Positions 1 to 4,747 of a DNA stretch of 12,818 nucleotides are shown piece by piece. Numbering within the stretch: the stretch's first letter is position 1; each line of letters begins with the position of its first letter. Origin of the DNA: an uncultured Atopobiaceae bacterium (GTDB taxonomy: Bacteria > Actinomycetota > Coriobacteriia > Coriobacteriales > Atopobiaceae); the NCBI GenBank assembly GCA_947626465.1, contig CANQSI010000020.1:1-12818 (forward strand), read 5' to 3'. The notes below the pieces were generated by a model. The model made no database searches, was not told the origin of the DNA, and worked only from the letters and a program-made list of their open reading frames with translations. The position numbers and the translations under genes are program-made.

Positions 1-170
1 TCCGCGGGGCGATCATTCGCCAAGAACTCTACCCATCCTGCGGCGCGAGGTGAAGAGGGTATCGAACAACCTCGATGGACCGCACGCCAGCGGTAGGTTC
101 TCCCCCGCCCAAAGGTAAAAAGACATACCAAATAGAAGCCATGCGTGCGAAAGCAGCGCTCCACGACGTT

Positions 171-227
171 CGTCGTATGGTCACTTCTTCGATACGGCAG
201 CGCACCGTAAAACGTGGTCATACGGCG
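171..227. repeat. dispersed palindrome, copy 1 (degenerate)
   Basis: The left arm at 171-184 (CGTCGTATGGTCAC) and the right arm at 214-227 (GTGGTCATACGGCG) pair over 14 positions if three G-U wobbles are allowed, so the structure would be kept as RNA. The bases GGTCATACGGCGAAA at 216-230 are identical to 8216-8230, and the inner part GCACCGTAAAACGTGGTCA resembles the perfect palindrome at 10283-10332. It is the most decayed of three copies, all of them in spacers. Confidence 0.65.
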
Positions 228-267
228 AAACCGCACTGGCAGTTATGCGGCGCAAGGGGTTTGAACC

Positions 268-273
268 TAGAAT
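268..273 (+). promoter_or_regulatory. possible -10 box of wecA-like gene
   Basis: TAGAAT differs from the consensus TATAAT at one position and lies 43 bases before the GTG start, leaving room for a short leader with the AGGAGG ribosome site. No good -35 box is seen 16-18 bases upstream, so this is weak. Confidence 0.3.
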
Positions 274-298
274 CCCAAGCAACACGTCGTGCGAGCTC

Positions 299-307
299 GG
301 GAGGAGG
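299..307 (+). promoter_or_regulatory. ribosome binding site fixing the GTG start
   Basis: GGGAGGAGG ends nine bases before GTG 317. It decides for this start over the in-frame ATG at 245, which lacks a comparable site. Confidence 0.8.
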
Positions 308-316
308 TGGCGCAGA

Positions 317-1516
317 GTGCCGTGGGTTCCCTACGTGACGCTCTTCCTCGTGGCGCTCTTTGCCACCATCGCGCTCACGCCGCTCGTGCGCCATCTCGCC
401 ATTCGCCTCGGCTCGGTGGACTACCCCGGCGGACGCCGCGTGAACACCGTGCCCGTGCCGCGCATGGGCGGCCTCGCCGTCGTCGCCGCGCTGGCCCTCG
501 CCGCAGGTACGCAGTGGATCGGCACCACCTACTTCGGCTGGCCCGTGGTCGTGTTGCCGGCGCCGGGCCTCAGCGTGAACTACTGGGTGCTCGCCGTCTC
601 CGTGCTCATCATCTTCCTCACCGGCTTTATCGACGACCTCATCTCCTTAAAGCCCCTCCCCAAGCTCATCGGGCAGCTGGCGGCAAGCTCGGTGGCGGCC
701 GCCTCGGGCCTCATCGTGGGCGACATCGTGAACCCCTTCGCGGGCGGCACCGTCTCCATTGGCTGGCTCGCCTACCCCGTGACCGTCATCTACCTCGTGG
801 CGTTCGCGAACGCGATCAACCTCGTGGACGGGCTCGACGGCCTCGCCTCGGGCCTCACCGCGATCGTGGGCCTCTCGATGTTCATCATCGCCACGAACGA
901 GGGGCGCCTCGACGCGGCCGCGCTCGCCATCGCGCTCACGGGCGCGTGCATCGGCTTCCTTCGCTACAACTTCAGCCCCGCGATCATCTTCCTCGGCGAT
1001 TCCGGGGCCCTCACGCTGGGCTTCGTACTCGGCTGCGTGTCGCTCCTCTCCGTGACGCGCGTGGCGGGCGTGACGATGCTCCTCTTGCCGATCATGCTCG
1101 CGGGCATCCCCATCCTCGACACGTTCTCCGCCATCGTGCGCCGCCGGCGCGCGCACGTGAGCGTGGGGCAGGCCGACACCGGCCACATCCACCACCGCCT
1201 CGTGCGCGAGGGCTACGACCCGCGCCAGGCGGTGATCCTCATCTACCTCTGGACGGCCGTGCTCTGCGTGGGCGCCATCGTGATGACGCGCATCGATTCG
1301 TGGTTCGACACCACCCTCGAGCGCACCCTGCTCAAGGTGGGCATCTTCCTGTTCCTGCTCGCGTTCTCGCTCGTCTTCGCCGTGCGCCTCAAGCTCTTCA
1401 CGCCGGTGCTCCTGCACCACTGGGACTCACGCCGCGAGCGAGACGTGCTCATCACCCCCGACGACCCGCGCTTCGCCGAGGAAGCCGAGCGCCAAAACCT
1501 CCCCGACGCCGAGTAA
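317..1516 (+). CDS. wecA: undecaprenyl-phosphate sugar-1-phosphate transferase, WecA/TagO type
   Basis: Integral membrane enzyme of the MraY/WecA family that transfers a sugar-1-phosphate (usually GlcNAc-1-P) from a UDP-sugar to undecaprenyl phosphate, starting envelope polymer synthesis. It is 399 residues with about ten hydrophobic segments. Visible family motifs are PRMGG at 48-52, FIDD at 104-107 (Mg-binding acidic pair), NAINLVDGLDG at 165-175, FLGDSG with Asp228, and HIHHRL at 290-295. The HIHH motif is typical of WecA/TagO enzymes and argues against MraY. The start is GTG 317, because AGGAGG at 302-307 sits nine bases before it and the first membrane segment follows at once. An ATG at 245 in the same frame would add 24 residues unlike the family. 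The C-terminus is a charged cytoplasmic tail. The family is sure; the exact sugar and the polymer served are not. Confidence 0.9.
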   Translation: MPWVPYVTLFLVALFATIALTPLVRHLAIRLGSVDYPGGRRVNTVPVPRMGGLAVVAALALAAGTQWIGTTYFGWPVVVLPAPGLSVNYWVLAVSVLIIFLTGFIDDLISLKPLPKLIGQLAASSVAAASGLIVGDIVNPFAGGTVSIGWLAYPVTVIYLVAFANAINLVDGLDGLASGLTAIVGLSMFIIATNEGRLDAAALAIALTGACIGFLRYNFSPAIIFLGDSGALTLGFVLGCVSLLSVTRVAGVTMLLLPIMLAGIPILDTFSAIVRRRRAHVSVGQADTGHIHHRLVREGYDPRQAVILIYLWTAVLCVGAIVMTRIDSWFDTTLERTLLKVGIFLFLLAFSLVFAVRLKLFTPVLLHHWDSRRERDVLITPDDPRFAEEAERQNLPDAE

Positions 1517-1538
1517 TGGTGTCCTGGCGCCTCAAGGT

Positions 1539-1574
1539 GCGCACAACTCATTGATCATATCTGTAGTTGTGCGC
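1539..1574. repeat. stem-loop, 10-bp perfect stem
   Basis: GCGCACAACT (1539-1548) and AGTTGTGCGC (1565-1574) are exact reverse complements around a 16-base loop. It lies 23 bases after the wecA-like stop codon and could act in 3'-end formation, but no T-tract follows. Confidence 0.6.
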
Positions 1575-1575
1575 T

Positions 1576-1600
1576 CTCAACAGTCCACTGGACTGTTGAG
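1576..1600. repeat. stem-loop, 11-bp perfect stem with 3-base loop
   Basis: CTCAACAGTCC (1576-1586) and GGACTGTTGAG (1590-1600) pair perfectly around ACT. Its architecture (10-11 bp stem, 3-base loop) is the same as in the two hairpins at 1661-1683 and 1715-1739, though the sequences differ. Confidence 0.7.
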
Positions 1601-1641
1601 CCTCGCGGGTTGGGGCAATGCGAACGGATGTCGTTGCGGGC

Positions 1642-1771
1642 GGAGATGAAGGGATTCGACGCAGAATTGCTTCGCAATTCTGCTGGGCTTCGCGGCCTTC
1701 GGCACGCTCCGCCCCTTGAGGCGCCACCGGCGCCTCAAGCCCTACGGGTTCGAATCCCTTCATCTCCACCA
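1642..1771. repeat. tRNA-tail inverted repeat enclosing two hairpins
   Basis: The 18 bases at 1642-1659 (GGAGATGAAGGGATTCGA) are the exact reverse complement of 1750-1767, and both match the 3' end of the tRNA-Ala gene next door. The right copy is longer: 1746-1771 is identical over 26 bases to the tRNA tail including CCA. The enclosed segment carries a 10-bp hairpin with loop TTC (1661-1683), a short GCC-TTC-GGC hairpin near 1695-1703, and an 11-bp hairpin with loop ACC (1715-1739). The left copy stands in direct orientation to the real tRNA tail. A remnant of a duplicated tRNA, an old integration scar or a small structured mobile repeat are all possible. Confidence 0.7.
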
Positions 1772-1775
1772 TGCG

Positions 1776-1816
1776 AAAAAACAAAAAGCCGGCCTATGGC
1801 CGGCTGTTTGTTTTTT
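1776..1816 (-). terminator. bidirectional Rho-independent terminator of tRNA-Ala
   Basis: AGCCGGCC (1787-1794) and GGCCGGCT (1798-1805) form an 8-bp GC-rich stem with loop TAT. On the minus strand it is followed by TTTTTGTTTTTT and begins right after the encoded CCA of the tRNA. On the plus strand GTTTGTTTTTT follows at 1806-1816, so it should also stop transcription arriving from the wecA-like gene. Confidence 0.88.
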
Positions 1817-1891
1817 GGTGGAGATGAAGGGATTCGAACCCTCGGCCTCTGCCATGCGACGGCAGCGCTCTCCCAGCTGAGCTACATCCCC
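1816..1891 (-). tRNA. tRNA-Ala, anticodon CGC
   Basis: The minus strand folds as a full 76-base cloverleaf: acceptor GGGGATG/CATCTCC, D-arm GCTC/GAGC, anticodon stem CTGCC/GGCAG with loop GTCGCAT, T-arm with loop TTCGAAT, discriminator A and encoded CCA. The anticodon is CGC, reading GCG alanine codons, which are very common in the genes of this window. The acceptor contains the G3-U70 wobble pair that is the main identity element for alanyl-tRNA synthetase. The gene lies downstream of the acetyltransferase on the same strand but has its own promoter and its own terminator. Its 3' tail is present twice more between 1642 and 1771. Confidence 0.96.
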
Positions 1892-1906
1892 GTGTGTGGT
1901 GCAGGT

Positions 1907-1935
1907 ATTGTCCGACGAAGGCGGAAAGGTGTCAA
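1907..1935 (-). promoter_or_regulatory. promoter of tRNA-Ala
   Basis: On the minus strand a perfect -35 box TTGACA (1930-1935) is followed by 17 bases and a -10-like GACAAT (1907-1912), 15 bases before the mature tRNA 5' end at 1891. The -35 box starts only 13 bases after the stop codon of the acetyltransferase. Confidence 0.75.
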
Positions 1936-1948
1936 ACCCCGAAGCGGG

Positions 1949-2533
1949 CTACACAAGCTCGTCGGAAATGCGGTCGGCGTCCGTGAGTTTGCGCGCGACG
2001 CGACAGGGCGTGCCGTACGCGATGACTCCTGCGGGGACGCTGCGCGTCACGACGGAGCCCGCGCCGATGACGGAGCCCGCGCCGATGGTGACGCCGGGCA
2101 TGACGGTCACGTCGCCGCCGATCCACACGTCGTCCTCGATGACGATGGGGGAGGCCTTCTCGAGCCCCGTCGCGCGCTCCTCGGCGTTCAGGGGGTGCTG
2201 CGCGGTGTAGGCGCCGAGGTTCGGGCCGATCTGGCAGCGCTTGCCGATGGTGATGCCGCCGCCGTCCATGAGGTAGGCGCCGTGGTTCACGAACGTGCCC
2301 TCGCCGATGGCGATGCGCGAGCCGTAGTCCACGTAGACCGGTGCGAGCACCACCGCACCGTCGCCGAACGTGCCGAAGAGCTTGGCGAGGAGTTCGCGGC
2401 CGCGCTCGAGCTCTGCGGGGGAGAGCTGGTTGAACTCCCAGGCGATGGCGTTGCCCTCGGTGCGGAGCCGCTCAAGCTCGGGGTCGCCGGCGTCGTACCA
2501 CTGCCCCGCGTCCATCTTCTCGAGTTCGCCCAT
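1949..2533 (-). CDS. maltose/galactoside-type O-acetyltransferase (Maa/NodL/LacA family)
   Basis: Acetyl-CoA-dependent sugar O-acetyltransferase of the left-handed beta-helix superfamily, 194 residues, close to the family's usual 180-200. An N-terminal helical Maa domain (about 8-55) is followed by hexapeptide repeats from about 60 to 175. The probable catalytic His113 lies in TAQHPLN, and the VWIGGDVTVMPGVTIG block (136-151) and GTPCRV near the end (174-179) are typical. The start is the ATG at 2533, with AAGGG eight bases upstream; a start at 2608 would add 25 residues that do not match the family. It is divergent from the radical SAM gene across a repeat-filled spacer and is followed by tRNA-Ala. 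The true sugar substrate cannot be read from sequence. Predicted soluble and cytoplasmic. Confidence 0.9.
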   Translation of the reverse strand: MGELEKMDAGQWYDAGDPELERLRTEGNAIAWEFNQLSPAELERGRELLAKLFGTFGDGAVVLAPVYVDYGSRIAIGEGTFVNHGAYLMDGGGITIGKRCQIGPNLGAYTAQHPLNAEERATGLEKASPIVIEDDVWIGGDVTVMPGVTIGAGSVIGAGSVVTRSVPAGVIAYGTPCRVARKLTDADRISDELV

Positions 2534-2589
2534 GTGGAGTTCCCTTCGTGTAGCCGTGCGCGGATTATGACGACCCCATGGTAGCGGGC

Positions 2590-2920
2590 GCCGCCCTGCA
2601 TATGCCACGCAGGACTTTCAGCCGCCTTTTTATCCGCGTAGGATTCTCGGCCGCCCCGTCTATTTGCCTCATAGCGCCCTCAGCCGCCTCAAAACGTCCT
2701 CTCCGCATCCAAAGAGTGTCGCGTGGCCCTCTCCGCCGCCTTTTGCGGGCGGCCGTGAGGGCTCCATGCCAAACGGACGGGCGGCGGAGGGGGCTACACG
2801 GATAAAAAGGCGGCCGAGGAGACTACGCGACAGGAGAGAGCGAGAGAGGGAGCGGTAGTGGGCGGCCGAGAGGGCTGCGCGACAGGAGAGAGGCGAGTTG
2901 CTCTACGCAAGGCGGGAGGC
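2590..2920. repeat. two-sided array of GGCGGC-led repeat units
   Basis: Units begin with GGCGGC, then usually NGAG, then CTACGCG or a close variant 13-16 bases in. Plus-strand units start at 2748, 2780, 2809 and 2861, with a degenerate GGCGGG at 2911. Minus-strand units have their GGCGGC at 2740-2735, 2688-2683, 2655-2650, 2626-2621 and, degenerate, 2595-2590. All point away from a centre at 2741-2747 (TTTTGCG). Steps are about 29-33 or 52 bases. The three long units (2740, 2809, 2861) share ...CGCGACA; the units at 2655 and 2780 share CGGATAAAAA. As a result 2621-2641 and 2794-2814 form a 21-bp inverted repeat with one mismatch. Confidence 0.75.
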
Positions 2921-2958
2921 GCGAAGACGGGGCTGGGCCAGTGGCATTCATGGCAAAG

Positions 2959-2964
2959 TAGAAT
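2959..2964 (+). promoter_or_regulatory. possible -10 box for a leaderless radical SAM transcript
   Basis: TAGAAT (one mismatch to TATAAT) ends seven bases before ATG 2972, which would place transcription start at or next to the start codon. There is no Shine-Dalgarno sequence before this ATG, as expected for a leaderless mRNA. No clear -35 box is visible. Confidence 0.4.
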
Positions 2965-2971
2965 CACTGGC

Positions 2972-3994
2972 ATGGCAAACCGAGATACAGAGAATCTCCT
3001 CTCGCCCGCGGCGTATGGGCGCTGCGAGCTTTGCCCTCGGCGTTGCGGGGTGGATCGCGCGGCGGGGGAGCGGGGCGTGTGCGGGGAGACGGCCACGATG
3101 CGCGCGGCCCGCGCGGCGCTCCACCTCTGGGAGGAGCCTCCCATCTCGGGAAACGCCGCGGACGATGCGCTCCCCGCGGTCGAGCGCGATGCGGGCTCGG
3201 GCACGATCTTCTTCTCCGGCTGCCCGCTTCGCTGCATCTATTGCCAAAACGCGGAGGTGAGCGCGCGTGGCGCCGGCTGGCCGCTCACGCCCTCTGAGCT
3301 CGCCCAGGCGATGCTCGATCTCCAAGCGCAAGGAGCCCTCAACGTGAACCTCGTGACGGCGCTCCACTTCGCGCCGGCGGTGGCAGAGGCGGTGCGCGAG
3401 GCCAGGGAGCTCGGCCTTTCCATCCCCATCGTGGCGAACACCTCGGGCTACGAGCGCGCCGAGCTCGTACGAGAGCTTGCGGACGTGGTGGACATCTGGC
3501 TCACGGACTTCAAGTACGCGAGCCCCGAGCTCGCGGCGCGCCTCTCCCACGCGCGGGACTACCCCGAGGTCGCGTCGAAGGCGCTTGCCGCGATGGTGGA
3601 GACGACGCAGGCGAAGGGCGGGCGCGCGGAGGACGCCCACGGCCACCTCACCCGCGGCATCATCGTGCGGCACCTCACGCTCCCCGGCGAGGCGTCCGAC
3701 AGCTTCGCCGTGCTCGATCACGTGGCGGCGCTCGCGCTCGGCCATTGCGATCTCTCGCTCATGAACCAATACACGCCCAACGAGGCCTGTCGGCGCGAGG
3801 GCGGCGCGCTCGCGGGGAGCGTGGAGGCAGAGGACTACGAGGCGCTCATCGCCTACGCCTACGAGCTCGGATTCGAGCGCGTGTGGTGGCAGGAGGCGGG
3901 CACCGTCTCCGAGAGCTTCGTCCCCGCCTTCGACGGCACCGGCCTGCCCCTGCGCCGCTTCTCCGCGCTCCCGGGGCGTGGCGAACGGGTATAG
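2972..3994 (+). CDS. PflX-like radical SAM protein (pyruvate formate-lyase activase homologue)
   Basis: A 340-residue radical SAM protein of the PflX group, relatives of glycyl-radical enzyme activases. The 4Fe-4S/SAM signature CX3CX2C is Cys84, Cys88 and Cys91 in SGCPLRCIYCQN. A second cysteine set lies in the N-terminus (Cys18, Cys21, Cys25, Cys37, in CELCPRRCGV and RGVC), as is usual for PflX and absent from short PflA; it may bind another metal or cluster. LTDFKY and the later VRHLTLPG stretch fit the rest of the barrel. The start is ATG 2972, because upstream sequence in frame is repeat-derived; no ribosome site precedes it. No glycyl-radical enzyme is nearby, so the target is unknown. 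Family assignment is firm; physiological role is unproven even for relatives. Confidence 0.87.
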   Translation: MANRDTENLLSPAAYGRCELCPRRCGVDRAAGERGVCGETATMRAARAALHLWEEPPISGNAADDALPAVERDAGSGTIFFSGCPLRCIYCQNAEVSARGAGWPLTPSELAQAMLDLQAQGALNVNLVTALHFAPAVAEAVREARELGLSIPIVANTSGYERAELVRELADVVDIWLTDFKYASPELAARLSHARDYPEVASKALAAMVETTQAKGGRAEDAHGHLTRGIIVRHLTLPGEASDSFAVLDHVAALALGHCDLSLMNQYTPNEACRREGGALAGSVEAEDYEALIAYAYELGFERVWWQEAGTVSESFVPAFDGTGLPLRRFSALPGRGERV

Positions 3995-4052
3995 AGCCCT
4001 CGAGAGGCACCACCGCGCGTGAGCGCGCACCGCAAAGACTGAGGAGGCCCCC

Positions 4053-4259
4053 ATGGCGGTCTATGATCCCGAGCCCCTGCCCGTAGGCGAGAAGGAAAGG
4101 CTCCAGCGCGAGGAAGCGCTCAAGGAAGAGGCGAAGTCCGAGGCGGCCGAGGCCAGCCGCGAGGAGGCGAAGACCGAGAAGGAGCGCCTGCTCGACAAAT
4201 GGGAGGCCAAGGAGAAGCAGCGCGCCCTCGAGAAGAAGATCGAGTCCGAAGAGGCGTAG
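4053..4259 (+). CDS. small highly charged helical protein, unknown function
   Basis: A 68-residue protein made almost wholly of Glu, Lys, Arg and Ala, predicted as one long helix or coiled coil from about residue 12 to the end; only the first ten residues (MAVYDPEPLP) differ. The start is well supported by AGGAGG at 4042-4047, five bases before the ATG. It has no signal peptide, membrane segment or cysteine. It follows the radical SAM gene by 58 bases and precedes a second small coiled-coil gene by 37 bases, so the two are probably co-transcribed and may interact. I do not recognise the family. Composition alone could mislead, but the ribosome site and the conserved spacing pattern support a real gene. 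Confidence 0.68.
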   Translation: MAVYDPEPLPVGEKERLQREEALKEEAKSEAAEASREEAKTEKERLLDKWEAKEKQRALEKKIESEEA

Positions 4260-4296
4260 CATCGAGCCCGGCACACATCCTGGCGGTGGGGGAGCT

Positions 4297-4584
4297 ATGG
4301 CAGATCAACTGAGCGATTCCGAGCGCGCAGAGCTCGAACAGCTGCGAGCCGAGAAGGCCGCTCGCGAGGAGGCCGCGGCTGCCGCGCGCGAGCGTGCCGA
4401 GCTCGAGCAGCTTCGCCAGGAGCAGGAGCAGGCCGATCACGACGCCGCGGTCGATGCGCGCATCGAGGCCGCCCGCCAGCGCATGGAGCCCGACGACGAC
4501 CTCAAGATGCCCATGGCGCAGAAGATCATCCTGCTCATCTGCATCGTCATCTTCATCGTCGTGCTCTGCTACTTCGTGTTCTGA
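4297..4584 (+). CDS. small coiled-coil protein with C-terminal membrane anchor, unknown function
   Basis: A 95-residue protein with two clear parts. Residues 5-64 are a charged helix with repeated ERAELEQLR (9-17 and 32-40), indicating a coiled coil. Residues 74-95 are a hydrophobic segment (from AQKIILLICIVIFIVV to the end), preceded by the acidic stretch EPDDDLKMP. The membrane segment ends exactly at the C-terminus, so this looks like a tail-anchored protein with the coiled coil in the cytoplasm. The ribosome site is GGTGG or GGGGGAG just upstream, the latter unusually close to the ATG. With the preceding gene it forms a probable two-gene unit. Function not recognised. Confidence 0.75.
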   Translation: MADQLSDSERAELEQLRAEKAAREEAAAAARERAELEQLRQEQEQADHDAAVDARIEAARQRMEPDDDLKMPMAQKIILLICIVIFIVVLCYFVF

Positions 4585-4705
4585 TCCTATTTCGATCCCA
4601 CTACGAGAGGCCGTTTACGGTGCGTCCCCGGCGCGCGGTACGCGGTCTCGCTCTGGCGAGGGGAGTGGCGCCGTACGCGGATCCGCGCGAAGAAATGCGG
4701 CACGG

Positions 4706-4711
4706 TACACT
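4706..4711 (+). promoter_or_regulatory. possible -10 box of pncB
   Basis: TACACT lies 36 bases before the pncB start, the same hexamer as proposed for rho at 8271. No -35 box is evident. Upstream, CGGTACGCGG (4636-4645) and CCGTACGCGG (4671-4680) are near-identical direct repeats 35 bases apart that could be operator half-sites. Confidence 0.35.
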
Positions 4712-4747
4712 ATCCGAGATCGAGTTTCCCTGCGTCGAAGGATCGCC

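Larger units (their letters stand above)
1..316. other. spacer upstream of wecA-like gene
   Basis: No convincing gene is seen here. All three plus frames are open at the left edge for a short way (to stops at about 51, 94 and 116), so the tail of an upstream gene may be present but none can be chosen. The stretch contains a tight hairpin (arms ACGACG and CGTCGT at 163-176), the first copy of a dispersed palindrome (171-227), a possible -10 box TAGAAT at 268-273 and the ribosome binding site of the next gene at 302-307. The bases 253-281 contain AAGGGGTTTGAACC followed by GAATCCC, which resembles two opposed pieces of a tRNA T-arm. Confidence 0.5.
1517..1815. other. hairpin-rich spacer between wecA-like gene and tRNA-Ala
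   Basis: No protein gene is supported. The stretch holds at least four perfect stem-loops, two extra copies of the tRNA-Ala 3' end and the tRNA terminator, all listed separately. The 11-mer GGCGCCTCAAG occurs at 1526-1536 and again as a hairpin arm at 1729-1739. Short open frames on both strands merely translate the hairpins. Confidence 0.7.
2534..2971. other. divergent spacer filled with GGCGGC-led repeats
   Basis: This 438-base spacer separates the start codons of the acetyltransferase (-) and the radical SAM gene (+). No protein gene is supported: the open frames crossing it translate repeats into Arg/Pro/Glu-rich nonsense. It contains the repeat array at 2590-2920 and, close to the right gene, a -10-like box. 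Confidence 0.7.

Noticed and set aside
1..118. C-terminal end of an upstream gene on the plus strand.
   Set aside because: All three frames are open for a short distance from the edge, so none can be preferred without upstream sequence.
245..316. N-terminal extension of the wecA-like protein from ATG 245.
   Set aside because: It lacks a ribosome site, is hydrophilic and unlike the family, and the AGGAGG at 302-307 points to GTG 317.
1642..1771. A tmRNA: the segment starts GGAGATG...GGATTCGACG and ends with a T-arm and CCA, as tmRNA does.
   Set aside because: It is only 130 bases, far short of a tmRNA, has no tag-peptide frame or pseudoknot set, and the likeness is explained by the left arm being the reverse complement of a tRNA tail.
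1642..1771. A second functional tRNA on the plus strand.
   Set aside because: Only the acceptor and T-arm part is present; the D-arm and anticodon arm cannot be formed from the interior hairpins.
2590..2920. A CRISPR array.
   Set aside because: Units are imperfect, occur in both orientations, and have steps of two lengths with no unique spacers of constant size; no cas genes are near.
4011..4030. Terminator after the radical SAM gene (GCGCG/CGCGC hairpin).
   Set aside because: The stem is very short and no T-tract follows; read-through to the small genes seems as likely.
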